A DNA stretch of 64,000 nucleotides from CAWAMD01 sp963783045 (GCA_963783045.1 CAWAMD010000002.1:620001-684000), one strand, 5' to 3'; counted from the stretch's first letter, positions 26,675 to 36,130 are shown. The notes: generated by a model not told the origin, from the sequence alone. Made by a program: numbers and translations.

Positions 26675-27310
26675 TCAGGCGTCGACGGCGGCAGGGACCG
26701 GCGCCCGCATGCCGGCGACGAGCATCGCCACGAGGTCGGCCACGAACGCCTCGTCGCTGAGCGCCACCGGCGCGCCCTCCTCGACACGCCGCGCCCGCTC
26801 CGAGAGCGCCGCGACGATCATCATGCTGAGGCTGACGATGCGCTCCTCGACCAGGGCGGCGGGCAGGTCCGACACACAGCGACGGAGCAGCTGCTGGCCG
26901 GCGCGGACGTTGGCCAGCGCCGGGTTCTCGACCTGGGCACGCAGGCCGCTCCCGGCCGCCAGCTGCCCGATGATCATCAGGTAGTGGCGGCCGTCGGGCG
27001 TGCCCAGCCAGGTGCTCGTCGGTCGCACGAGGGCGTCCATGACCGCGGCGAGATCGCCCTCGCGACCGTCCGCCGCGAGCGCCTGCAGCATCTCGCCCCG
27101 GATCTGCTCGCTGCGGGACTGGTGGCCGGCGACGATCGCGTGCAGCAGGCCGTGACGGGACCCGAAGTGGTAGTAGACGGTCGACGCGTTGCGCTGCCCG
27201 GCCAGGGCGTTGAGATCCTGGATGCGCACGGCGTCGATGCCCTCGACCGCGAACAGCTGCCGACCCGCGTCGATGAGCCTGCGGCGGGTGCCCTCGCGGT
27301 CGCGTGGCAT
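26675..27310 (-). CDS. TetR/AcrR-family transcriptional regulator
   Basis: This 211-residue protein has an N-terminal TetR domain (TRRRLIDAGRQLFAVEGIDA, then STVYYHFGSRHGLLHAI) and a helical sensor domain. It follows the P450 gene by 35 bases on the same strand, so it is probably the local regulator of the cupin-P450 operon. Confidence 0.85.
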   Translation of the reverse strand: MPRDREGTRRRLIDAGRQLFAVEGIDAVRIQDLNALAGQRNASTVYYHFGSRHGLLHAIVAGHQSRSEQIRGEMLQALAADGREGDLAAVMDALVRPTSTWLGTPDGRHYLMIIGQLAAGSGLRAQVENPALANVRAGQQLLRRCVSDLPAALVEERIVSLSMMIVAALSERARRVEEGAPVALSDEAFVADLVAMLVAGMRAPVPAAVDA

Positions 27311-27345
27311 GACGGTCGAGGTCCTTGTGGGAGGGGACGGGCAGG

Positions 27346-28587
27346 CTACGTCACGGCCGCGGGTGCGGCGGCCGCCGCGAAGACGAGCGGCGCCTCCTTC
27401 AGCCCCGACAGGACCGACGACGGCGCCCAGCGGACCTCACCCGCACGGGCGATGGTCGTGACCCGGTCCAGGAGCTCCTCGAGCAGGACCCGCACCTCGA
27501 GTCGGGCCAGCGCGGCACCGATGCAGAAGTGCGGCCCGTGCCCGAACGCGACGTGCGGGTTGGGGTCGCGGCCCACGTCGAAGGTGCCGGCGGTCGGCCC
27601 GAAGACCTGCTCGTCGCGGTTCGCCGACGCGTACAGGAGCAGCAGCGGGTCGCCGGCGGCCACCGGCTGCTCACCGACGTGCGTGTCCGCGGTGGCGGTG
27701 CGCATGAACGAGGTGACCGGCGAGGTGAAGCGCACCATCTCCTCGACGGCGCCCGGGATCAGCGTGCGGTCGGCCCGCAGCCGCTCCCACTGGTCGGGGT
27801 GGTCGGCGAAGGCGACGAGGCCGCCGGAGATGACGTTGCGGGTCGTCTCGTTGCCGGCCACAAGCAGCTGCACGAGGAACATGACGATCTCGTCGTCGGT
27901 GAGCTGCCGGCCGTCGACCTCGGCGGTCGCGAGGTCGGCGATGACGCCGGGCCCCTCGCCCTGCTCGCGGCGCTGTGCGGTCTCGCTGAGCAGGTACTCG
28001 ACCATCTCGAGCTGGAGGCGCTGACGTTCCTCGCCCTCGACACCGGAGCCGGGGACGACCGCCTCGGACCAGATGAAGAAGCGGGGCCAGACCTCCTCGG
28101 GGATGCCGAGCAGGTCCCCGATCACCTGGATGGGGAACGGCACGGCGATCGCCTCGACCACGTCGAGCGGCGTCCCCGGGGTCACCTCCGCGTCGAGCAG
28201 GTCGACGATCCGGGCCCGGACGGTCGCCTCGAGCCCGCGGATCACCGCCGGGCGGAACGCGGGCTGGACGAGCTTGCGGTAGCGGGTGTGCTCCGGCGGG
28301 TCGGTGTGCATGATCGTCGGCGGGGCGTCGTAGGTGACCCCGATCTCCTCGACCATCACCCCGTCGCTGGAGCAGAACCGCGCCGGGTGGGCGACGACCT
28401 CCATGACCTCGGCGTGGTGGCTGACGATCCACACGCCGGGGTCGTCGTGCCACAGCAGCGGGCCGGCCTCCCGAAGGCGCGCGTAGTGGTCGAAGGGGTC
28501 GGAGGCGTAGAAGTCGTCGGTGAGCAGCGGCGCGGTCAGCCCCTCGTCGGCGGGGCGGACGCGCCGGGCCTGGGTGCCGGCGCTCAT
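27346..28587 (-). CDS. Cytochrome P450
   Basis: This 413-residue soluble P450 has the haem-binding loop FGHGPHFCIG with the thiolate Cys near residue 355, an I-helix LLVAGNETTRN (about 244-254) with the E-T oxygen-activation pair, and ExxR in EEMVRF. The length is normal for bacterial class I P450s. It probably hydroxylates a lipid, steroid or aromatic; redox partners are not in the operon. It begins 3 bases after the cupin gene. Confidence 0.92.
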   Translation of the reverse strand: MSAGTQARRVRPADEGLTAPLLTDDFYASDPFDHYARLREAGPLLWHDDPGVWIVSHHAEVMEVVAHPARFCSSDGVMVEEIGVTYDAPPTIMHTDPPEHTRYRKLVQPAFRPAVIRGLEATVRARIVDLLDAEVTPGTPLDVVEAIAVPFPIQVIGDLLGIPEEVWPRFFIWSEAVVPGSGVEGEERQRLQLEMVEYLLSETAQRREQGEGPGVIADLATAEVDGRQLTDDEIVMFLVQLLVAGNETTRNVISGGLVAFADHPDQWERLRADRTLIPGAVEEMVRFTSPVTSFMRTATADTHVGEQPVAAGDPLLLLYASANRDEQVFGPTAGTFDVGRDPNPHVAFGHGPHFCIGAALARLEVRVLLEELLDRVTTIARAGEVRWAPSSVLSGLKEAPLVFAAAAAPAAVT

Positions 28588-28590
28588 GCG

Positions 28591-29058
28591 TCAGCCCAGG
28601 ATGCCGGTGGGGGCGTCGAAGCCCTGCGCCTCGCACAGCGCCAGGTAGGCCGCCAGGGTGTTGGGGCCGTTGAAGACGCTCTCGACGTTGTCGTCCTCGT
28701 CGAGGTTGAGGTTCGAGCCCTCCATGTCGAAGATCACGTCGGTGATCTCGTCGTTGTCCTCGGGCACGACGAGCGTGTGGATCGAGCCGGCGGGCTCCAT
28801 GATGAACGAGCCGGCCGTGTAGTACTCGCCGTACTCGGGGTAGGTCCAGCGGCCGGCGATCGTGAAGCCGTGGACGGGGCCGGTGTGCAGGTGGCGCTGC
28901 ACGGTGACCCCCGGCTGGAACCGGTTGCGCACGACCCAGCGCCCCGCGGGCTCGTCGACACGGAGGACCTTGAGCTCGACCCCGTCGCCGGCGTCGACCC
29001 AGGGCAGCGCCTCGTCGGGCACGTGACGGACGGTGGACAGCTGCTGCGTGTCTGGCAT
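28591..29058 (-). CDS. Cupin-domain protein (2,4'-dihydroxyacetophenone dioxygenase-like)
   Basis: This 155-residue single cupin has motif 1 in QRHLHTGPVHGFTIAGRW and motif 2 around EPAGSIHTLVVPED, placing His and Glu ligands for an Fe(II) or similar metal. It resembles the 2,4'-dihydroxyacetophenone dioxygenase family, which cleaves a C-C bond in that aromatic ketone; activity here is inferred. The ATG at 29058 follows GGAGGGG. It is the first gene of the cupin-P450-TetR unit. Confidence 0.75.
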   Translation of the reverse strand: MPDTQQLSTVRHVPDEALPWVDAGDGVELKVLRVDEPAGRWVVRNRFQPGVTVQRHLHTGPVHGFTIAGRWTYPEYGEYYTAGSFIMEPAGSIHTLVVPEDNDEITDVIFDMEGSNLNLDEDDNVESVFNGPNTLAAYLALCEAQGFDAPTGILG

Positions 29059-29166
29059 CGCGGGTTCCCCTCCCTCGGATGGACCGAGGCTAGGAACGGA
29101 CACCGACGGCTGTCAAAGGTTTTATTAGAATCTCGTCGAACGACTCGCCCCCGTCCGGAGCGCCCG
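29059..29166. promoter_or_regulatory. Divergent promoter region of cupin operon and thiolase
   Basis: This 108-base gap has an AT-rich core at about 29113-29133, unlike the surrounding GC-rich DNA, and must contain both promoters. I cannot assign exact -35/-10 boxes. Confidence 0.4.
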
Positions 29167-30735
29167 ATGACCCGCTACGCCGACCTCGACCCGCGCACGC
29201 CCGTCGTGGTCGGCGTGGGGCAGGCGTCGGAGCGCCTGGGCGACGACGACTTCCGGGCGTGCGCGCCGGTGGAGCTGGCCGCGGCGGCGGCGCGCGGGGC
29301 GCTTGCCGACGCGGGCGCCGACGCGCCGGAGGCCGTCGACGCGCTGGCCGGCGCCATCGACACGATCGCCGCGATCCGCCAGTTCCACCACTCCTACCCG
29401 GGCGCCGAGGCGCCGTTGGGGCGCTCCGACAACGTGCCCCGGTCGGTGGCGGCGCGGCTCGGGGCGGACCCCCGCCGCGCGATCCTGGAGGTGGTGGGCG
29501 GCCAGTCGCCACAGCACCTGGTCACCGAGCTCGCCGGGGACATCGCCGCCGGCGAGGCGGAGGTGGCGCTGGTCGTCGGCGCCGAGGCGATCTCCACCAT
29601 CGACCACTACCTCGGCCGTGACGACGCGCCCGACTTCACCGAGCACGTCGACGGGCCGATCGAGGACCGCGGGTTCGGGCTCGAGGGGCTCGTCACCGAG
29701 CACCTGGCGGCGCACGGGCTCATCGCCCCGCCGGCGCAGTACGCGGTGCTCGAGAACGCCCGCCGTGCCCGGCTCGGCCTGTCCCGCGAGGCGTACGCGC
29801 AGCGGATGGGCGCGCTCTTCGCCCCGTTCACCCGCGTCGCTGCCGGCAACCCGCACGCGGCCGCCCCGACCGAGCGCTCCGCCGAGGAGCTGGCCACCCC
29901 GACCGACCGCAACCGACCCATCGCCGACCCGTACACGAAGTTCCTCGTCGCCCGCGAGAAGGTCAACCAGGGGGCGGCCGTGCTCGTCACCTCCGTCGAG
30001 GCGGCCCGGCGCCTCGGTGTCCCCGAGGACCGCTGGGTGTTCCTCGCCGGCCACGCCGACCTTCGGGAGCGCGACCTCCTCGACCGCGCAGACCTCGATC
30101 GCGCGCCGGCGTCGGTCCTGGCCGTCGAGCACGCCCTCGAGGTGGCCGGCATCCACCTCGACAACGTCGCCGCGTTCGACCTCTACAGCTGCTTCCCGAT
30201 CGCCGTGTTCGCGGTGTGCGACGGACTCGGCCTGTCCCCCACCGACCCGCGCGGGCTGACCGTGACCGGCGGACTGCCCTTCTTCGGCGGGCCGGGCAAC
30301 GGCTACTCGCTGCACGCGATCGCCGCGATGGTCCGGCGGGTCCGCGAGGCCCCCGGCAGCCACGGGCTGGTCGGGGCGAACGGCGGGATCTGCTCGAAGT
30401 ACTCGGTCGGCATCTACACCACCGCCCCGATGCCGTGGCGGGCGGACCGCAGCGGGGCTTTGCAGGCCGAGGTCGACGCCTGGCCGGCGCCGCAGGTGGC
30501 GTACCAGGCCGACGGGCCGGCGACGATCGAGACCTACACGGTCACCCACAACTGGTCCGAGGTCACCGGCATCGTCATCGGCAGGCTCGACGACGGCCGG
30601 CGGTTCGTCGCCCGGAGCGCCGAGGGCGACGAGCAGATGCTCGCCCTGCTCACCGACGGCGAGCCGCTCGGCGCCCGCGTGTTCGTCCGCTCCTCCGAGC
30701 ACGGCAACCGCGTGACGACCGTCCGAGACCCGTGA
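29167..30735 (+). CDS. Thiolase-like protein (TLP1-type, acetyl-CoA acetyltransferase family)
   Basis: This 522-residue protein has the thiolase fold pattern, but the usual catalytic motifs are altered. The N-terminal nucleophile region reads VVGGQSPQHL instead of containing a reactive Cys, the GHP motif is replaced by FFGGPGNGYS, and the last motif is GGICSKYSVG. An extra C-terminal domain of roughly 90 residues is present. These traits match mycobacterial thiolase-like protein type 1, which lacks normal thiolase activity, so a lipid-binding or unusual acyl-transfer role is more likely. The ATG at 29167 is used. Confidence 0.78.
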   Translation: MTRYADLDPRTPVVVGVGQASERLGDDDFRACAPVELAAAAARGALADAGADAPEAVDALAGAIDTIAAIRQFHHSYPGAEAPLGRSDNVPRSVAARLGADPRRAILEVVGGQSPQHLVTELAGDIAAGEAEVALVVGAEAISTIDHYLGRDDAPDFTEHVDGPIEDRGFGLEGLVTEHLAAHGLIAPPAQYAVLENARRARLGLSREAYAQRMGALFAPFTRVAAGNPHAAAPTERSAEELATPTDRNRPIADPYTKFLVAREKVNQGAAVLVTSVEAARRLGVPEDRWVFLAGHADLRERDLLDRADLDRAPASVLAVEHALEVAGIHLDNVAAFDLYSCFPIAVFAVCDGLGLSPTDPRGLTVTGGLPFFGGPGNGYSLHAIAAMVRRVREAPGSHGLVGANGGICSKYSVGIYTTAPMPWRADRSGALQAEVDAWPAPQVAYQADGPATIETYTVTHNWSEVTGIVIGRLDDGRRFVARSAEGDEQMLALLTDGEPLGARVFVRSSEHGNRVTTVRDP

Positions 30736-30738
30736 CCA

Positions 30739-30790
30739 GATCGACGGACCCAGAAATGCCGGCATGCGGGCAGTTCGGGGTCCGTCGATC
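30739..30790. terminator. Long hairpin between convergent genes
   Basis: Perfect 13-bp arms (GATCGACGGACCC at 30739-30751 and its complement at 30778-30790) enclose a 26-base loop that itself contains the palindrome ATGCCGGCAT. It starts 3 bases after the thiolase stop and ends before the stop of the minus oxidase gene, so a bidirectional terminator is likely. No T-tract is present. Confidence 0.6.
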
Positions 30791-30829
30791 CAGGTGCCCG
30801 CGTCGATCAGCACGGTCGTCGCGTCGGTA

Positions 30830-32230
30830 TCACGCGTCGGTGTCGAGGCCGTGGTCGAACCAGCCGTCGGGGTCCACCGCGTCCTTGACGGCCCGGAACC
30901 GCTGCCAGCCCTCGGGCGTGAACGCCTGCACGGACCGCTCGCGCCGTTCGGCACCTTCGAGGAAGTTCAGGTACGCGCCGCCGGTCGTGTGGGGGGCCAG
31001 CGCGGCGCGCATCGGCACCAGGAAGTCGTCCAGCGCCGCCGCGGCCTCGGGGGTCGGGGTCATCCCGACGCTGTGCGTGACGAACCTGGCGCCGCGCAGC
31101 TGCTCGGTCGCCGACGAGTCGCCCCGGTCCAGCGCCCCGCCGAGGTGACGGATCTCGGTGAACATCAGCGGCGGTGGCCCGGCGACCTCGAGGGTGTGGC
31201 TCACGATCGTGTCGATGGCGTCGTCGGGGAGGTCCGTGAGCAGCTCGGCGGTGGAGGTCCCGGGCACGGGGTCGACCGGGTCCTGGCTGACGGCGGCGAC
31301 CTCGGTGAACGGCATGGGGCCGAACAGGTCGATCTCGGGCGCCTGCCAGCGGCGCCAGTGGTCGAGCAGCCGGACGGCCTCGTCCGGGTCGCCGGCGTGG
31401 CAGCCGCGGACGATGGTGAACTGCCGGCCGCGCAGCGGTTCGGGCACCACGTCGAGCGGCGGGAAGCTCATCACCGCTACGGCGGCCGTGAGGTCCTCCG
31501 GGACGTCGGCGACCCAGTCGCGGAACCGTGCCATGACCTCCCGGGCCATGGACGCCGGGTAGAAGAGGTTGCCGCCCACCACGGTGTGCACCGGGACGAG
31601 CTCGATCTCCAGGGCGGTCACGATGCCGAGCGTGCCCGCGCCGCCGCCGCGCAGTGCCCAGAACAGGTCGGGGTCCGTCTCGCGGGTCACCTGCCGGATC
31701 TGCCCGTCGGCGGTGACGAGCTCGATGGCGATCACGTGGTCGGCCGACAGGCCGTGGCGGCGCGCCAACCAGCCCATCCCGCCGCCCAGCGTGTAGCCGA
31801 CGGCGCCCACGTGCGGGGCGGACCCGAGCAGCGGCGCCAGGCCGTGGACGTGGGCGGCGGCCAGGATCGGGCCCCAGGTGGCTCCGGCACCGATCCGGGC
31901 GCGGCGGGTGGTGGGGTCGATCGTGACGTGTCCGAGCCGCCGGGTGTTGACGAGCAGCGCTCCGTCGGCCACACGAGCGAGCCCGTGGCCGGTGGCTTGC
32001 ACGGCCACGTGCAGGCCGGTCGCCCGGGCGAAGCGCATGGCCACGACCACGTCGTCGGCGGTCTCGGGCTCGACGACGACCGTGGGGGCCTGCGCGAAGC
32101 TGAGGTTCCAGGTGGCCCGCGCCGCGTCGTAGTCGGCGTCGGCAGAGGTGTGGACGGTGCCGGCCAGCTGCAGGCGGAGCTGGGCCACGGCGGCGTCGAG
32201 GGTGGTCGGGACGGGGACGGTGGACGACAT
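30830..32230 (-). CDS. FAD-linked oxidase with berberine-bridge C-terminus
   Basis: This 466-residue protein has a PP-loop FAD-binding domain (residues about 40-210), with QATGHGLARV carrying the His used for 8-alpha-histidyl FAD linkage and GYTLGGGMGWL near the second attachment position, which lacks the Cys of bicovalent enzymes. A C-terminal BBE segment (GGAYLNFLEG, then W...F..VK..VDPDGWF) closes the active site. It probably oxidises an alcohol, sugar or alkaloid-like substrate. It is divergent from a LuxR regulator. Confidence 0.85.
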   Translation of the reverse strand: MSSTVPVPTTLDAAVAQLRLQLAGTVHTSADADYDAARATWNLSFAQAPTVVVEPETADDVVVAMRFARATGLHVAVQATGHGLARVADGALLVNTRRLGHVTIDPTTRRARIGAGATWGPILAAAHVHGLAPLLGSAPHVGAVGYTLGGGMGWLARRHGLSADHVIAIELVTADGQIRQVTRETDPDLFWALRGGGAGTLGIVTALEIELVPVHTVVGGNLFYPASMAREVMARFRDWVADVPEDLTAAVAVMSFPPLDVVPEPLRGRQFTIVRGCHAGDPDEAVRLLDHWRRWQAPEIDLFGPMPFTEVAAVSQDPVDPVPGTSTAELLTDLPDDAIDTIVSHTLEVAGPPPLMFTEIRHLGGALDRGDSSATEQLRGARFVTHSVGMTPTPEAAAALDDFLVPMRAALAPHTTGGAYLNFLEGAERRERSVQAFTPEGWQRFRAVKDAVDPDGWFDHGLDTDA

Positions 32231-32353
32231 GGCGTTCCTCGCTGGACGGCGACCGGGTGGACGACTGGGCGGTCGATCGGGTGCGCGGCCGAGGGGTCGA
32301 CCTTGCGGACGCCACGATCCAGGTCACGGCCCCCGCCGGCCATCCCGCAAACG

Positions 32354-32397
32354 GGGGATTGTCGCGCAGCGATCTCCCACGATCAGGGGATTGCCGC
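32354..32397. promoter_or_regulatory. Two direct repeats upstream of the LuxR gene
   Basis: GGGGATTGTCGC (32354-32365) and GGGGATTGCCGC (32386-32397) are spaced 32 bases apart, about three helical turns, so both face the same side of the DNA. They sit in the divergent promoter between oxidase and LuxR genes, a sensible place for regulator sites. Confidence 0.4.
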
Positions 32398-32425
32398 CCG
32401 CGCCGCGCTCGCTCATACTTCGGCG

Positions 32426-33538
32426 ATGAGCCACCTGCTGAGCCAACCGCGCGTCCGCCACCAGCTCGATGCCATCGCGGCCGCCTGTGCGACCGCCGCC
32501 GGTCCCGCCTTCCTCGACGACATCGCGGGCCGGCTACGGCGCATCGTGCCCTTCGACGGGGCGTTCATCTCCGCGACCGACCCGGTCACGACCCTGTCGA
32601 CCTCCCCGGCGCTCATCGAGAACATCTCCACGGCCTCGTGCGTGCCGTACTGGGAGTCGGAGTTCCTGACCGAGGACGTCCTGCGCTTCACGGACCTCGT
32701 GGGCGCCCCTCGCCCCGTCGCCACCCTGCACGACGTGACCGGAGGGCATCCCGCCCGCAGTGCTCGCCACCGCGCCGTGAACGTCCCGAACGGGTTCGGC
32801 GACGAGCTGCGGGCGGCACTGCGGCTCGGCGACGCGCTGTGGGGGGCGATGGTGCTGTACCGGGCGGCGGACGCGCCGGTGTTCTCGTCCGCCGACCAGG
32901 ACGTGGTCGCCGACCTGTCCGAGACGCTCGCCACGGGCTTCCGGCGACTGGCGGTCACCGAACCCTCGCCGATGCAGGGCGGAGGGCCGCCTCCCGGCGT
33001 GCTGCTCTTCGACCCGGACGGGACGCTGCTGGCGGCCAACGAGTCCGTGCAGGCGTGGCTGTCCGAGCTGCACCCGTCCACCCCGGTCACGGTCGAGCAC
33101 GGCCTCGTCGTCCCCACGGAGGTGTTCACCGTCGTCAACCGTGCGCGGGCGATCGCCGCGGGGCGCAGCGGCGGCAGCGCGCGGGCCCGCATCCTCGGGC
33201 GGGCCGGGCGCTGGCTGGTCGCGCACGCGACGGTGCTCGCGAGCGCCGGCGACCCCGGCCGGGGACAGATCGCGGTCGTGATCGAACCGGCCAACCCGTC
33301 CGAGGTCGTGCCGATCATCGTGGAGGCGTTCGGTCTGACGTCCCGCGAGCGCGAGATCACCGTCTGCGTCGCCCGGGGCCTCGACACCGGCGAGATCGCC
33401 GCCACCCTGTTCCTGTCGCCTCACACCGTCCGCGACCACCTGAAGTCGGTCTTCGAGAAGGTCGGCGTGTCGAGCCGGGGCGAACTGGTCGCCCGGATCT
33501 TCTCGACCGTGAACGACATCGGGGCACACGTCGCGTAG
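32426..33538 (+). CDS. LuxR-family transcriptional regulator
   Basis: This 370-residue protein has an N-terminal GAF-like sensor region (about 1-170), a middle PAS-like segment (about 185-290) and a C-terminal LuxR helix-turn-helix (LTSREREITVCVARGLDTGE, then LFLSPHTVRDHLKSVFEKVG). No receiver-domain phosphorylation site is seen. The ATG at 32426 is used. It probably regulates the divergent FAD oxidase. Confidence 0.85.
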   Translation: MSHLLSQPRVRHQLDAIAAACATAAGPAFLDDIAGRLRRIVPFDGAFISATDPVTTLSTSPALIENISTASCVPYWESEFLTEDVLRFTDLVGAPRPVATLHDVTGGHPARSARHRAVNVPNGFGDELRAALRLGDALWGAMVLYRAADAPVFSSADQDVVADLSETLATGFRRLAVTEPSPMQGGGPPPGVLLFDPDGTLLAANESVQAWLSELHPSTPVTVEHGLVVPTEVFTVVNRARAIAAGRSGGSARARILGRAGRWLVAHATVLASAGDPGRGQIAVVIEPANPSEVVPIIVEAFGLTSREREITVCVARGLDTGEIAATLFLSPHTVRDHLKSVFEKVGVSSRGELVARIFSTVNDIGAHVA

Positions 33539-33574
33539 CGCGGCGGACGCCGAGTCCTTGCCCGTCGCGGCCGG

Positions 33575-36130
33575 TCAGCGGCGCAGCGCGAGCACCTGGT
33601 CGGCGGCGCCGGCGGCGATGGCGGCCGGGCCGCCGACGAGCACCACGCGGCGCAGGTGCGGCGCGAGCTCGCGAACCAGGACGGCCGTCGCCGAGGGGGT
33701 CGTCGGTCCGGCCGCCGGGCTGAGCAGCAGCACGCCGCCCCGCTGCGCCACGGCCGCGCCGGCGGCCAGCGCGTCCGGCCAGTTCGCGTCGGTCGCCAGC
33801 CACAGCTGCGACGGGTCGGCGCCGGCGTCGATGGCGGCGCGGGCGACCGCGACGCTGGTACCCAGCCGGTCCGTCCCGGCGAGCCGAGCCACCGACGTGC
33901 CGGACGCGTCCGCGACCTGCCCCAGGACCGCGTCGGACACCGCCACCCGGCCCCCGACGACCCGCACGTCCTCGGCGCCGAGCGTGCGCAGCGCCTCGCG
34001 GGTGGCGCTGGGGAGGGTGTCCGTGCCGGTCAGCAGCACGGCCCGGCCGGAGGTTGCCGCGAACCCGGACGCGGACACGGCGTCGGGCCAGCCGCGCGCC
34101 GGGTCGGGGTCGGCGCCTTCGACGACGAGCACGCCGGCGGGGTCGCTCAGCTGCCCCGCCACGGCGGCGGCCGTGGCGAAGCGGTTGGAACCGGCCACGC
34201 GCCGGACGGTCACGCCGAGCGCCGTGAGCGCATCGGTGGCCGCGGGCGACACGGCGTGCTCGCCGCCGAGCACGACCGCGTCGGTCGCCCCGAGCCGCAG
34301 CACCTCCCGACGCACGTCGTCGTCGAGCGCGTCGGGCGGGGTGAGCAGGATCGGTGCGTCGAGCTGCGCCGCCAGCGGGGCGCCGGCGAGCGCGTCGGCG
34401 TAGTCGTCGTCGCGCGCCACGACGACCGTCGTCGCGGACGGGCGATCGCGCGAGACCTCCATGGCGGTCGCGGTGCGGTCGGGGCCGGCGAGCCGGTCCA
34501 CGACGAGCGGCCGGGTCGGGACCGCGACGGTGCCGTCGACCTGCACGTCCGAGGCGCCCCGGGACTGCGAGTACTGCAGCGACGAGGTGGCGAGCTGGAA
34601 CACCAGCCGGTGGCCGGCGGGCAGCGTGTAGCTGGTGGGGACGAGGTCGAGGTCGACGTGGGTGGTGCCGCCGGTGGCGGGCACGTCGACACGGACGGGG
34701 GTCTCCTGCATCTGCAGCGCGTGGCCGGCCGGGGACTCGGCGACGAAGGTGCCGGCGTCGAGGTCGACGAGCTTGGCGAACAGGAACGTCTCGCCGGCGC
34801 CGGTGACCGTCACGTCCGCGCTCAGGTGCGGGGTGCCGACGACCTCCAGCGGCTGGTCGCCGGCGGTGGCGATCGGGACCTGGAGCGCCGAGCCGGACGT
34901 CGACGGGGTCGCGAAGATCACCGCGCCGCCCGTCGGCGCGGACGACCCGGGCACGGTGCCGGCCACGTCGGTGGTGATCGTGTGGGTGCCGCGTCCGCCG
35001 AGCACGTCGAGGGCGTCCGCGGTGTGCCACACGCCCTCGTTCGAGGTCCACTCCACGGGCGGGCCGGTGTCGACCGGCCGGGCCTTCAGCCACCGGTCGA
35101 ACCAGCGCACCTGCAGGTCGATGACCCGTGAGGCGTTGCCGTTCACCGTGTACCAGGGCGGGCAGATGCCGTGGACGACGGTCTTGTCGCTGCTGCCGGA
35201 CGCGGCGTCGAGCCCGCCGCAGAGCCCGACGAGCTTGACGGGCGCGCCGGTGGCGGCGATCGCCCGGGCGTTCGCCAGCGCCTGGTCGAACGGGAAGAGG
35301 GTGTCGTTGAAGCCCTGGATGAGCATCGTCGGCCGGGTGACGGGATGCTGGTCGCCGTAGACGGCGAGCGACGCGTCGCGGAAGAGCTTCAGGTTCGCGT
35401 CGCTGATCCGGTTGTCGACCAGCCCGTCGATGAGCGCCTGGTAGATCTCGGGGGCGAGCGCCCCGGTCTCGACCTGCCCCTGCTGGTCCGGCGCGAGCCC
35501 GGCCAGCGTGCCGCTCCCCGCCCCGAGGCCGACGAGCAGCGCGATCCAGCCCTGCTTGATGACCTCGTTCGGGTAGAGCGACTGCACGAGCGAGTTCCAG
35601 GTGATCTCCGGCTCGAGCACGTCGACGCGCGGATCGAACGCCGCCGTGTTGGGCTGGATGCCGCCGCCGTAGGACTGTCCCGCCATGCCGACCCGCGGGT
35701 CACCCGGTCCGTCGAGGAGGATCCCGTCCTGCGTGGCGGCGAAGTCGAGCAGGGCGCTCACGTCGCGTCCCTCGATGTCGGGCTGGTCGACATGGGCCTG
35801 CCCGCCGGAGGCACCGAAGCCGCGGGCGTCCCAGGTCATCACGGCGTACCCGGCGGCGAGCAGCCGCGGGTACAGCCCGGTCTCGACGGTCTCCTTGGTC
35901 GCGCCCCAGCCGTGGCCGATCAGCACCAGCGGCACGTCGCCGTCCACGTCGGTGGGGATGGCGAGCTTCGTGGCGATGTGCGTGCCGTCGAACGACGGCA
36001 CGTCGGTCGCGATCACCCGGGCGTTGCTCGAGCCGCCGCTACCCGGCGGGACCTGCGCCACCGCGGGCGCCGTCGGCGCCACCGCGAGGAGCACCACGAG
36101 CACGACCCACCCGACGATGCTCCGCCCCAC
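33575..36130 (-). CDS. Secreted S15/CocE-type hydrolase fused to cell-wall-binding type 2 repeats
   Basis: This 851-residue protein has a signal peptide at residues 1-26. Residues about 35-340 form an alpha/beta hydrolase with nucleophile Ser153 in GQSYGGG, an oxyanion-type HGWG, and a likely Asp in GFNDTLFPFD. Residues about 350-555 resemble the X-Pro dipeptidyl-peptidase C-terminal beta domain. Residues about 560-851 contain three wall-binding type 2 repeats (DRLAGPDRTATAMEVS, then VAGSNRFATAAAVA, then RLAGTDRLGTSVAVA). It is probably anchored to the cell wall and cleaves peptides, esters or acyl groups; the substrate is unknown. Confidence 0.82.
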   Translation of the reverse strand: MGRSIVGWVVLVVLLAVAPTAPAVAQVPPGSGGSSNARVIATDVPSFDGTHIATKLAIPTDVDGDVPLVLIGHGWGATKETVETGLYPRLLAAGYAVMTWDARGFGASGGQAHVDQPDIEGRDVSALLDFAATQDGILLDGPGDPRVGMAGQSYGGGIQPNTAAFDPRVDVLEPEITWNSLVQSLYPNEVIKQGWIALLVGLGAGSGTLAGLAPDQQGQVETGALAPEIYQALIDGLVDNRISDANLKLFRDASLAVYGDQHPVTRPTMLIQGFNDTLFPFDQALANARAIAATGAPVKLVGLCGGLDAASGSSDKTVVHGICPPWYTVNGNASRVIDLQVRWFDRWLKARPVDTGPPVEWTSNEGVWHTADALDVLGGRGTHTITTDVAGTVPGSSAPTGGAVIFATPSTSGSALQVPIATAGDQPLEVVGTPHLSADVTVTGAGETFLFAKLVDLDAGTFVAESPAGHALQMQETPVRVDVPATGGTTHVDLDLVPTSYTLPAGHRLVFQLATSSLQYSQSRGASDVQVDGTVAVPTRPLVVDRLAGPDRTATAMEVSRDRPSATTVVVARDDDYADALAGAPLAAQLDAPILLTPPDALDDDVRREVLRLGATDAVVLGGEHAVSPAATDALTALGVTVRRVAGSNRFATAAAVAGQLSDPAGVLVVEGADPDPARGWPDAVSASGFAATSGRAVLLTGTDTLPSATREALRTLGAEDVRVVGGRVAVSDAVLGQVADASGTSVARLAGTDRLGTSVAVARAAIDAGADPSQLWLATDANWPDALAAGAAVAQRGGVLLLSPAAGPTTPSATAVLVRELAPHLRRVVLVGGPAAIAAGAADQVLALRR

